DNA from: Ficedula albicollis
Taxonomy: Eukaryota; Chordata; Aves; Passeriformes; Muscicapidae
Assembly (NCBI RefSeq): GCF_000247815.1
Contig: NC_021684.1
Location: 14,508,558-14,572,557 of the forward strand
DNA length: 64,000 bases
Direction of reading: 5' to 3'
Of the stretch, positions 11,367 through 22,600 are shown in pieces (positions within the stretch are counted from its first letter, which is position 1; every line of letters starts with the position of its first letter). A model generated the notes under the pieces. That model did not search any database and was not told the origin of the DNA. It saw only the letters and a program-made list of their open reading frames with translations. Both the position numbers and the translations under genes were made by a program.

Positions 11367-12787
11367 CAATTCACGTGGAGTAACTCAAAATAATAAACTT
11401 TGGTGAAAGCAATTAGAAGCACTTGTCTGCAAGTAGCTGTGACCAAATAGGGGAGGAAAAAGCCTTTGATTAACCCTTCCCTCACAAGCTGCTGTCCCTT
11501 GGCCCAGCAGGAACATCCTGCCTTGTTCCTCCTATGGGCTGGTAATGAGCTGCAATCTCTGAGTTTCCACGTGGAGATGCTTCTGGTGTTATAAAAAGAG
11601 CTCTATGTTTAAACTCAGAGTTGATGCAATTTAGCACCAGTGCTTTGCCTGCCAGCATCCAGCATGTTTGTGCAATATCAGGGAGTTTCTTTACCAACAG
11701 CAGAGTATGAAGACAGCGACGTTGGCCCTGCTGGGTGTTGTGCTCCAAAAGCGATGCCAAGTCGTGAGTGGGAAGTTGGAAGATCTCACCTTCAGCCAGA
11801 CCAGGAATGCTGCACAGCCAGGTAGCTCTGGAGCATGGAACTGCTGCAATGGCCTGCAAGCCTACACCCCCCATCTGTGCAGGGACACCAGTTTACTTTC
11901 TCTGTACCTTCACGTCCTCAGATGTTTATTCTTCATAAACATACATGACCTTCATGTATTTGCCAGCTCAGGCAAGGACATTCCAGGTTAGAGCAGGTGT
12001 AATGAAATACTGGGGTTTTTTGAGTATATCTGAGCCTCAGACAGAAGTAATTCCAAAGGCCATGGTGCCATTTCTGCAGCCCCATTCCCTGCATGTGTGG
12101 CTTTTCTGGGCCACCCAGGTACAGCTGTACAAGACTTCAGTTTGGATTCTCTTATTTACCTGGATACACACCTTTCTTTGTGTTAGTTCTAGAGCATGCA
12201 AGGCCTGTGATCAGCCCTGATATCCTGCAACTTCACAGCTGTTTGCTCCAGCAAGAAGGGAGCAGGAGACAACAGCTCCTTTTAGCGGCAATCCCAGCAC
12301 AGACACCTACAAGATGTTCCAGTACATTGCCCCTTAGTGCGTACCCCAGACCCTTGGCATCTTATCAGCTCTCCAAGAGTCCCTCTATGATTTATCCACA
12401 TTCCTTTTTGACTGAAGGAACCCAAACTGGATGTTTTACATCAGGTGCATTGAGGGGAGGAGGAGGAGGATTACTTCTCTTCTGCTGGGAAGTATTTCAT
12501 GAAATGTTTTACACATACTCATCAAGTAAAGTTAGGAAAACTATTTCCTCTGGCTTCTTTGGGGAAGTCAGATCCATACATGTGCATTTTGGGAGGCCAC
12601 TTGACCTGTCCAAAAAATGCTGCATGCCAGCCCTTTGCTATTAGCTACAGGATGGGTACCGCTTTTTTCTTGGGCAAAGCCGAGGGGTGTAGAGAGCAAT
12701 TGTATGTGCAACCATGAATTAGCACAGGAGGAGGCTTGGGAAGCACGGTGAGATTTGGGAAGGTGTGGCAGACCCCCAGTATGGTGA
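11367..12787. other. Unique noncoding DNA, no gene seen
   Basis: About 1.4 kb without a recognisable exon or RNA gene. The longest open frame (12093-12644 +, 183 codons) is low in CpG, has no domain and no credible splice or start context. I regard it as chance. Confidence 0.5.
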
Positions 12788-12967
12788 TGGTTTAGGAGAC
12801 AGAGACTGAATACCACCACCAGCACCAGCACCCACCCCCAGCGCTCCCTGAGCATCCCCGGCCGGCGGGGGAAGCAGCGGCTCCTGTCCCAAAAGGAGAC
12901 GTTCGGCCCCATCAAGTGGCAGCCGCGCAAATTGCAGGAAAACTCAGCTCAATTGCCTGTACTTTAG
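12788..12967 (+). other. CpG-dense pocket with open frame; possible terminal exon, unassigned
   Basis: Between about 12838 and 12930 the CpG count rises sharply in otherwise CpG-poor DNA (GGCCGGCGGGG, CAGCGG, GACGTTCGG, GCCGCGC). One + frame is open from 12788 to a TAG at 12965-12967. If an acceptor is used at the AG of 12840-12841 (preceded by C-rich ACCCACCCCC), the exon would encode about 41 residues. These include a basic stretch GRRGKQR and the run LLSQKETFGPIKWQPRKLQ. Basic-residue spacing of this kind is seen in secreted peptide precursors, but I do not recognise the protein. It could equally be a short regulatory CpG patch. The opposite strand also has an open frame (12568-12930), so openness alone is weak evidence. 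Confidence 0.2.
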
Positions 12968-15271
12968 CATTAAATATTTATGTGTTTTCCTAGTCCCCTG
13001 TCACAGCCAGAGTTACGAGCTTTGGGGAACGAAAAGGCTGCTGGTCACTAGTAACAGCCCCGATTTAAATAGTTACACTTGCCCAATGGCAAACGTAAGA
13101 AATACTCACTTGCTTTGCAATAATAAGTTCAGTTAATGTAAGTATTAATTGTTTTTTTTTTCCCAAGTACCGACTTTTATAACAGCTGCTCTTCCCTGAA
13201 AGTGTTGCCAGGTTTGTGAGGCTGTAGTGCAGTGTACATGCAATTGTATAGTGTAAGTCTTAGAAATATAGCAATGATTACAGTATGTGTATCTTCTCAC
13301 CCAAGTGAGTGTACCACTACCCCATGTCCTGCATAAGTGGGCTACAAATTTTAAACTGTTTTGTGAAAGGTTGATTTTAGCACCAGTAAAGGCTGAAAAT
13401 CACCCCATTCCTGATCCTCACCCCAGCACAGCCCAAGCAGGGACACAAAAGCAACACTGAAGCAGTTTTCCCACTATTAGAAGCTCAGTACAAAATGAAT
13501 TTTGGATTGTTAGATGTATTTCCCATCACATGAACTACAGGCTTAGAAACCTCCAGTGTGTATTTCAGAACTTGAACATTGTCACAGCAGAAAATGGGTG
13601 TGAAATGATGCCATTACTGCCATTGAAGGGTTGTCCTGGGGTTTGTCATCAATCAATAGTTGAGATGCTTGACATCCTGGCTTCTGATGCTGCCTGTACA
13701 GGTGGGGAAGAGCAGAGAACAGGCTCTGCTGTCAGCAAGTCTCTGCAGCTCAGCTCAGTTTCAAGTACACTCAAGAAATCTTTGTGGGACAGAAAGTCAT
13801 AAGAAAGCCTATGAGAGTTGCACAGGAGGAAGTTTCCAGCAGTTCTTGCTAGAAGGGTTCACAAGCCACAACTGACAGTTCTCTTCCCTCCTCTACATGC
13901 TGATCCATTAGCAATATAATGGTTGCTTGGCATGGCTAGAAGGGATCTGTGCTGCTGGGAAAGCAGCCCTCTCTCCAACTAGAGGTCCATGTTTCAAACT
14001 CAGCCAACTTGGGACCATTTGTTATTACCATCAGCACACTCAAAATCTTCCCATTAGTTAGGTATTTTCTTTCTGCAGTATCTCTGAAGAGCCTTGAAAG
14101 CAATTCTGTGGTTGAATCTGCTAATTATTTTCTCTCCTCCTCACCTTCTGTTATGTTCATGTAAGGAAATATCAATCTAAACCTTCCCTCTTCTGTGCAA
14201 ATGAATGCAGACCCCCTTAAGAAAAGATCAGCTCCTTTGCATCTACCTCAGCATGAGGTATCCCACAAGAAAACCCTGCACCTCTGCTACTGAAATCCAA
14301 AACCTCACTTTTGATGAATATTGATCATGACAATCTTGCCGCTTTTGGATTCAGTGCACAACTTTTCTGATGGATCACACACATGGAAAACCATCACATG
14401 AGCCACCCAGATAGAACCATTCCCATTGCCTTGGACCCAGTAGCTTGTGCTGGCAGCTCAGAGATTTAATAGAGGGCAGAGAGCTGGCCTGAAAGCAAAA
14501 AGGCTCCAGCATCCTGCATTGAAATTCAAAATAATTCCAATAATCTGCTGAAAGGTCACTGAATAGTGAGTAATTCAGCAGGCAGCCGATAGCATTCCTG
14601 GCATGAGGCCTAATCATTCTCACAGATAACTTGATAAGTGGGGCCATTTTCCCTGAAAGACAAAGCTTGGGCTAGAAACACAGCCCTCTCATTGGGAGCT
14701 GGGAGTTTTTGGTTTAATTTCCTGTTAGAGGATTTCTAACACCCCCAAGGCACCCAGATGGATCCCAAAAAGAGAAAATGAGCGGATGCATGCTCCTAAC
14801 TGCTGCACCAGTGAATTACCACGCATCTGAAATAGCAGCCAAAAACAATGGCATTGCTGGGGAAAGCACTTGTCTGGAGGGAGGAAGCAGGGCTCTGTTT
14901 CTGGGTGCATTTGGGCAAGGAGGGAAGAGGCTGAAGAGTGTACTGGGGCTCAGAGAGTCCCTCCTGCACTGTCACAATGCCTGCCTGCAGCCAGCAGCTC
15001 TGCAAAGTGCCCACTGGCTCCTGTGCTGGGCTGTGGCTCTGGCAGGTGCAGGGTGCTCATGGCACGCCCACCCAACAGGGGGATTCCAGGTGATCACTGT
15101 CCTCACTGATGGAGAGGCTGGCACTGGCACCAGCAACACCTGAACACCAAATAATTCTCTGCAAGAACTCTGGCAGCACCTGGGGTGATGCGTCCTCCCT
15201 CCAGTGCAGGGAAAGGGGCTGCTCTCCAGGCCAGCCAGAGCTGACTCAGCTTGTGTGGGGCACTTGGAGTC
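12968..15271. other. Unique noncoding DNA, no gene seen
   Basis: The first ~300 bases (12968-13260) are AT-rich with few simple repeats and look like the flank of a conserved element (for example GATTTAAATAGTTACAC and GCAATAATAAGTTCAGTTAA). This impression cannot be tested without alignment. No exon or RNA gene is recognised in the rest. Confidence 0.45.
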
Positions 15272-15334
15272 AGATTCCCAGCCAGCAAGGTCACTTTTTG
15301 GATTCCCAGCCATTCCAGAGGTCAATTTTTGGAT
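15272..15334 (+). repeat. Imperfect tandem repeat, about 30-bp unit
   Basis: Two related segments follow each other. The first is CAGATTCCCAGCCAGCAAGG followed by TCACTTTTTG. The second is GATTCCCAGCCATTCCAGAG followed by GTCAATTTTTG. They share ends but differ in the middle, so this is an older or more complex duplication than the perfect ones elsewhere in the window. Confidence 0.65.
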
Positions 15335-18300
15335 GAGGACCAAGATCACTTTGAGAAAACAGCTGAGTTTTGTGTTGAGGCAAGAGAAATATGCAACTCC
15401 TGCTTTGGTCTAACAAACTGACTGTTCTTCACATTCCCAAGGATCTCAGACAAAACCTCTGATCTGCTGTAATAAATAGAGCATGAAAATCAGGTTTGGG
15501 CTGCAATTTTATCCATGACATTAGCTCTGCCTTCATTTTTTTCTTCTGCAGGGAGGAGTCCTAATGAAAAAGGCAAAAGTCAATGCTAATAATCTGGGTA
15601 GTACTTTTCCTTCCTTTCTTTCAAGCCTGAGTCAGGTGGATTTCAGCAAGTGGATTTACAGCTCAGAGCTCCCCCACAAGCCCTCATTGCATGATGGCTA
15701 AGTCACCACAACATTGACATCTCTTAGTGCAGCACCTTCCAGCCCCCAGCACCAGAAAGGATCCTCCCAGCTCCCAGTCTCACCTCTTCTTGCAGCACAA
15801 TGGCTGACAAAAATTAAAATAAAATCCATTGATCAACTTCTTTCCCACCAAAAATCTCCATTTCCTCAGAAAGGGAGCATGGGCGTTATCTACTTTTGAT
15901 TGTTTTACAAGGTTTTTGGGGCCTGGGAGGTCACTGGTGTTACAGGTTTGGGTCACTCACCCAGAACTTATGTCTTGCCCCTTTCACATCCTCACCAGAC
16001 AAGGCTTTTCATAGTCTTTTATACACAGCTGATATCCACCCTGGGCAGCCAGGATGGGAGGTATTTTACCAGTGAACTCCTGGTTTTGGGGCAGGCTGGG
16101 AGCATCCCTGATCATACTCAGCTGCTCAGAAGCCAAGTTGAGATAAAGTGGCAGCCAGGCCTGTCCAAAGCTGTAAAATCCTGATGGACTCATCCCACTG
16201 AGTGTTTTGCTGTACTCACTCATCAAAGCAGAGCATGGCAGCACGGTGTCTCTCTTGAAAGGGACTGGCAGCAGCGTGGGTGGAAACACAGTCGTGGCTC
16301 TGATCAGATCATCAATCATCCCTTCACAACGTGCCCGTGGTGCCCCTCACTGAGTGAACAACCTGCAGTTGCCAGAAAACCACATGGCCCAAGCAGCTGC
16401 TGAGCAGTCAGCCCAGCAAATGCTGGGGACAGAGAGGGGAGAAGCAAAGCCTTCAGCCACTATTCCCAATTTAGGCAAGAACTGCATTTAACTTTGGTGA
16501 CAGGCTTGGTTATCACACCCAGTGTAACTAACAGGGGGTTTCATCTGGGATGATTGGCTGCCAAATTCAGCCCCAGTGGGAAGCTGCTCCAAGCTCTGCT
16601 GAAGCAGAGGATGGTTTCCTGAAGTGCAAAGTGCTGTGGGAATGTCTGTGCAAATCCAGGCAAGTTCCTGGCTTCGCAGATATATTTGTTGTAGAGATCA
16701 AAGTAATTTTCAAATTCAAGAGAGAATTACTTAAAGTAATATTGTAGTGTGTTGAATGAAGAGCGCCTGGATAGTAAAACTCTCCCTGGCTTGGCAGAAG
16801 TTCCCCTGTGGTGCTTATCAAGAGAAAGTCAGATTACTTTCCAGAAATTCATAAGCAGCAGTTCCTTTGCATCATAAAAGTCTCCTGTTGCTCCACTAAT
16901 ATCTTCCAGAGGATTATTTTGGAAGAACTTGCAGGATTGAGGCCTTTGTGTCACTGCACGGTCCATTTGCTAGCTACAGTCCTATTAGTGCTCCTTTCAG
17001 CTGCACTTGCTGTGGGAAATCTTGCCTGTTGCTAATGCTACTGACCTCCCAAAAGACTTTGAGGTCCAGCAGTGGCCAACAGTTTATGAAAGCAAGATGT
17101 TATTGCAATTAGCCAGAGCTGTTAAGTGCATCCTGGCAGGTAATGAGTACGTGATGTATGTCTGTACAATAATTCAGCAGTGTCAGAGTGCTGAGAAAGA
17201 GCTTGTGTTTTCTAAATGCTGTGGGTTTTACAGAAGGGAATGAGGCCACAGCTGCTTTTCAGAGGGGAGCCACGTGAGAGTGAAGCTGAGAGCTGCTGAG
17301 GCTGTGGGAAAGCACAGCCCCAGCCGAGCATCTCTGCCCACCCCTGTCACCCAAGTGAGGCAGTGGGGGCTGCCCTAGTGTCACTGTCTGCCCTGCAGGT
17401 GACCTTTAGGTGATAAATCCAGCCACCCTGGAGAAGTTGGGGTGTCACTGGGGGAGGGTGGCAGGGGACCCACAACCTGAACACTCCCACGTGTCTGTGT
17501 CCAGCCACCATGAAAAGCCAGGTGATGATGTTGGCTTCTAAAAGGTCCAGGACTGAAGCACAGTTGTGAAGTGTCATCAGCTCCTGCTGCCAGCACAGAA
17601 ATCCCTGCTGGCTCCTCCTGCACATCTCCTGTCAGCAGCAGGAAACCCTCCTCTCCGGAGCTGTTGTGTCCGGGTTAATCCAAACAGCAAACGTACAGCT
17701 TGAGTGTGAATCAACATCATGATTCATCCTTCCTGCAATGGATCCTTTCACTATGATTAAAGAGCTATTCTGCAAGACATGAACTTCACTTAAGAATACA
17801 TGGTTTATTTGGGTTTGGGAATACAGATGTGGTCCTGTTCAAACTGCCATGCCCGGGAGCCAGTGACAGAATATAAAAATAGCTTATGCTGTCAGCATGG
17901 CTTTTTCTTATTTGTATTCTGAGTATCATCACTTTGGCAGGCACAGGAAGCTCTTCTTGTTTGCATTTTATTTTGCCTGCAGAAAATTTACAGTTCAAAT
18001 GACTTCTCTATGCTTCATCAGACTAATCGGATGACAAATTGGTTGAGCTACAGAGAAGAGACCTCAGACAACAGAAAATTGTAATAGAAGAAAAAATTAA
18101 ATGCCTGCTTTTGGTAGGAGCAAAGATTTTGCTTCGTACCAATCTCAGTTTTCATTTTTTCCTTCTATGTTAGTGCAAAGCTTTGTGAAATGGAAATCAG
18201 ATTATTTAATCTCATTACAAGGATCTACAGGCTTGACCTCATCATTTTCTTCAGTGAAACAGAGCCTCAGAAATAATGTCCTTCCTTAACCAACAGAAAC

Positions 18301-20466
18301 AGCTACAGCCTCTATTTAATGCTGCACTTCCTGCTGCCACAGAGGCCTCGTGAAGCATTCAGAGCCAGGCTTATTTTGTCCTCATCTTATTTATCATTTT
18401 TGATGCCTTGCTGCTACCCAGAACAGTTTAACAAATACCCAAAGATATGTCCCTTTTTCAGAAGGAAATGGGAGATGGGAAGGGTTTTCTCTTTCTTGCT
18501 GTGCTGGCTGACCTTGCCTGGAGTGACACAGAGCAAAAGCAATGAAGATACATTGCCCTAGTTTTCAACAAGAGCCTTAACACAGACTTAATGCCAGGTT
18601 TGGAGCTCTGAACTGCCCCTGAAAATAAGTTTGCTCTTAAATTTCTATGAAAAATTTTCTCCTGTGCAAGGACTCTCTTTTGGGCTGGCACTCATTTCAC
18701 AGGCAGAACTGTGGCACCATCTTCTGGATGACTCTTTAGACAATAAATAATAACCCACCTAAAGAGAAGATGTTTCTTTATCATCCCTAACAATGAGAAC
18801 AGCTTGAATATTCATTGACTGTGCACTCCTGATTACAGCAGGCTTTAAATCATTTAATTATGCCATCCATTTTGGAAGCACTAAGAGCTAGTCAAACTCT
18901 TGATTGCTGAATTTGGTTGTGAGGGAATTCAGATTTTGCAACTGAGAGGATATTTCTACCCACAGAGCAATAACAAGAAGTGCCCCACTTACTAAACACA
19001 GGGATATAACTCTTCCTACTGTGATGTTATGAGTTCAGGCTGTTCTGTGGTGAACCAGGAGTGAGTTATTCCACCTCAGACTGTTAGTCATGAAAACTTT
19101 TCATTTTTGTAACAGGCAAATGGAAGGAAGAGGTGCAAAAGGACTTTTGAAGAGCAGCCTGGGGATGCCTGTAAATGTAATGCACAGCCCAAGCCACCTG
19201 TTACTGCCTAAGACAGGACTAAGGAAACTTCACAGACTTCTAAGAATCACAGCTTTCCTGAACACAGATTGCAGACCAGTAATTACAGAGAAGCCCCCAA
19301 GGCATCCAACTACCTAAGGGCAGCCAGCGGCGACTCAGCACTAGGGAGGTTTAGGAAAAAATGCTGATGCTCAGCAGCTCTGCTGCCCCTCAGCTGCTAG
19401 ATATGTGCACCCTCCCAGAGCTACTATTTTCAAAAAGCATTTTTTTATTCCTGTACTTGTGTCATTTTATTTGGTGGTGACCACTGTTAATTCTGTAATA
19501 GGTGAGATTTTCTGTTGGATGCCAATTATTGACTGTGGGTATCTGTCACTTTTTTCCCCCTTTGTTCCTTACAACAGTCTGATATTGGTTTTGATTGTTT
19601 TTTAATGTAATAAAAATGTCTTTGGATTGTGTTTTGATTGAAGATAAGGAACTGAAGGCTGCAGAATTTTTTTACCTCCTCTGGCAGTTATACCCTGAGA
19701 AACATGAAGCAAGTGGGCTGCAATTTTCCTCTACCTTTTGATACTTCTTGTATGTTATCTGTGGTCATTATAATCACACCATTTATCTTGAATGAGGGAT
19801 AATTGGTTTGTTGTTCATAGATCCATACCGTGGCAAGGATGATAATTTCAAAGGAATGCCATGACTGGTGCAGCCTGACATTTATGAGCTGCTCACTCAT
19901 GGATGGAGACCTGCTGCAGCTCCCAGAACCAGCAGCATATTATCACATCAGATGAGATCTCATGCTGCTGTATCTTTAAGCAAAAGAGACAACATAGGTT
20001 GTCTCCTTCAGTGGCAGCTTGAAGATGAAATATCTGGCTTGAAATATGCTGGGAATCAGCGACCCAGCCCTGCCACCAGGAAATTCATGGGAAATTCAGC
20101 TCACTCTGGTATGACCAGCAGGCCTCTGGCCACCCCTCACTCACTGCACAGCCCTGCTCCTGTGCAGAAACCAGCTCCTGGAGCTGCTCCAAGGTCCTTG
20201 CTGGTCACTGCGTGCCACTTACCCTGCACCACTGCTAATCCTATCAGTAGCAGTTTCCCCACTCAGGTGTCCAGTAATTGAAAGTACTGGGAATTTTGAC
20301 TTGCATGCTGTGTTATAGAAAAATATTGTGGCAAGGCATTAAACTCCTGCTGTGAAATACAACACATGCTGGAGGAGAATGTCAGACATTCCTGCTCCTT
20401 TCCCTATGAGGTTATACACAATCAGGGTGCAGCAAGGCTTGGAGAAACATGGGCAAATGTTTCCCC
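15335..20466. other. Unique noncoding DNA, no gene seen
   Basis: About 5.1 kb with no exon, RNA gene or transposon that I can recognise. Open frames are all under 140 codons and have no domain (for example 19868-20281 + and 15984-16319 -). The + strand is often richer in A and C than in T and G in this stretch. Confidence 0.5.
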
Positions 20467-20616
20467 TCTCAGGTGACAAAACAGGTATGAACTTTCAGAG
20501 GAAAACCTCTGTCTCTCTAGATGTAAACTCAAGATATTGAGTCTCAGGTGACAAAACAGGTATGAACTTTCAGGGGAAAACCTCTGTCTCTCTAGATGTA
20601 AGCTCAAGATATTGAA
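20467..20616 (+). repeat. Tandem duplication, 75-bp unit
   Basis: Copy 1 (20467-20541) and copy 2 (20542-20616) begin TCTCAGGTGACAAAACAGG and end CTCAAGATATTGA. They differ at about two positions (CAGAGGAAAA versus CAGGGGAAAA, and TGTAAACTC versus TGTAAGCTC). The copies abut directly. Confidence 0.94.
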
Positions 20617-22044
20617 AAGAACATTCCTCTGCTCCATTTCTCTCTGTTCAAAATTGAACTTAAGCTTTGTAATGGAGCACAGATGTCTTCTCCATTTCTC
20701 TCTCTCCAAATTACTCCACCTGCACAAAATAGCTCCAAAGAGCTTTTCATGTCATAGCTGTAACACGTGTTCTAGAAAGTATATGCATAGTGTCATTTAG
20801 GAACTCATACAATGAAAAATTATGCATATTTTAGCCACTTGCTATCCTTGGTGTTATTTAGATGGCTTTCTATGCTTGAATCCAAAGCAAAATGGGTTAA
20901 TAGGAATATACAGGTGCTTTGCACTTCTAAGCCTCCAAAAAACAGAGGTCCAGATGATCTGCTGCAGATTAGAGTGAGACCAATGGTGTGCAAATGATTT
21001 GCAATCTCCAAATCTAGTCATGTTTGGATCACCTTCTCTCTTTCACTTCCTTCACAATAATGTGTGTGACAGGGTCTGACTGCACAGACGTTTAGGAAGA
21101 AGCTTTTATCTGTGCAAATTCATGGGCTCCTGCACAAGCTCTGGTCTGTACTGAAGTCCTTACAGAACCATTTCTTCTCCCTCAGCAGCAACACAATTAC
21201 CTACAAAGAAAATCAAATGTCAAATCTGCTAAACATCCAGCATGAACCTGGTTTTCTTGGCAAAGCTTTCAAACAAATCATTTTTTTCTCCATTTCCACG
21301 GCCTCCAACACATGACCAAGAGGGTAAATTACTCTCCAATACAAGTAATAAACACTGCTTCTGTTTCACTCTGAGTTAAATGCAACCAGCTTTGGAAATC
21401 ATATGCTCCTCAGAACCAGGCAAGATTTTTCTTCATTCTGGAAGAAAAGATGGATTAAAGATGGATTGCCTAGATAGCAGCTTTGGACAGTGTGAAGCTT
21501 GTTTACTCACATCCTCTGGGAGAGGCAGAGACATGCCAGGAAGGAAGCTGGGACTTCAGGGTGGTTTGGTGCTGTTGAAAAGTCTTTTCAGTAGGAGAAA
21601 ATAGTTTATTTTGTGTCCAGCACCAGAGCAAGGAATGGGAGATTAAAAACAATGATCACATTTGGATGAGAGATTAAAAGGGGCTGCTCTGCACGCTCTG
21701 GTGCTGACAGATCTCATTATTTAATCATGAGCTTTGAAATACTTAGGGATATTTTAGAGTTGTGGTCACTTGAGGAACAGTTCCAGTTTTTTTTGATGAA
21801 AGAGTTCACCCCTAAGATTGTATAAACTATTGATCCCCGTGTATGCTAAATTTGACTGTGAAGATTCTAAGCTTTATTTTAGCAAAACATTTTTAAAGGC
21901 GCCAGACCCGTACTTAGGAACAACAAGATTGAGCTCCTGAAAAAATAAGGCAGAAAATCAATAAAAGCTAGCTGGCTCTCCGGGATCCTCATGCTGAAGC
22001 TGAGGTGAAGGCAAGAACCCAAGAACAGCTTGGAAGGTGCAGAG
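20617..22044. other. Unique noncoding DNA, no gene seen
   Basis: No exon or RNA gene is recognised. Two short related segments, TCCATTTCTCTCTGTTCAAA near 20633 and TCCATTTCTCTCTCTCCAAA near 20691, are a weak dispersed repeat. An 11-base near-direct repeat (AAGATGGATT) lies near 21447-21468. Confidence 0.5.
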
Positions 22045-22140
22045 AGTGAAACGCGCTCCGTGCCGGCGCCGCAGCGGCTGCAGAAAGTGACATCTGGTCT
22101 GGGATAATCTGCCTCTCCTGCAGAGGCTTTATGCGAGGGA
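22045..22140. other. Small CpG-dense pocket, unassigned
   Basis: CpG sites cluster in GAAACGCGCTCCGTGCCGG followed by CGCCGCAGCGG and, further on, TATGCGAGGG, within DNA that is otherwise CpG-poor. Downstream sequence to about 22300 stays GC-rich. Open frames cross it on both strands (22182-22601 + is just downstream; 21879-22295 - spans it) but none has a recognisable domain. It may be a minor regulatory CpG patch, an unrecognised exon or a chance GC-rich segment. Confidence 0.3.
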
Positions 22141-22554
22141 AGCACCACTGATCTCAGAGGACTTGTTCCAGATTTAGCTGCGTGTGGGATCAGGAGGAGA
22201 CTGGCTGCAGCTGCTCCAGGCCGCTGGCCCTGCAGGATGGAGCAGCCCCAGGTGGGGCTGGAACATCCCCGGGATGCCCCGGCACAGGCACACACCTGGG
22301 CACGGCTTCAGTGCCTCCCTGGGCTGGAAGGGATGCACAGGGCAGAGGGATTCCTGATCCCCAGCAGAACTGGGGCTTGCCCCAACCTCCTGACGCACAT
22401 CACACCCTGCAGCAAATCCCACTGGGGTGGCCTGTGAGAAGGGAGCAGTTAACCCCACATCTGTGGCTCTGTTCCAAAACTTGCACCACTGATTTAAAGC
22501 CTTTGGGTTACAGCTTTCTCACTCCAATCCTTTCATCAATATCTGGACACTGTT
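22141..22554. other. GC-richer unique DNA, no gene seen
   Basis: Moderately GC-rich sequence between the CpG pocket and the T-rich tract. Overlapping open frames on both strands (22174-22458 - and 22237-22437 +) have no recognisable domain. No splice structure can be supported. Confidence 0.45.
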
Positions 22555-22600
22555 CCTTTTTTTTTTTTCCTTTTTCTTTTTTTCCTTTTTCTTTTTTTTA
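22555..22600 (+). repeat. T-rich pyrimidine tract
   Basis: Runs of 7-13 T are broken by CC or C (for example TTTTTCCTTTTTCTTTTTTT) for about 45 bases. It reads as a simple (TTTTTCC)n-like low-complexity tract. On the - strand it gives a lysine-rich translation in the frame 22519-22725, which is an artefact. Confidence 0.85.

Noticed and set aside
12093..12644. 183-codon + strand frame as a gene
   Set aside because: No domain, no CpG or promoter context, and no splice structure; its length is within chance for GC-mixed DNA.
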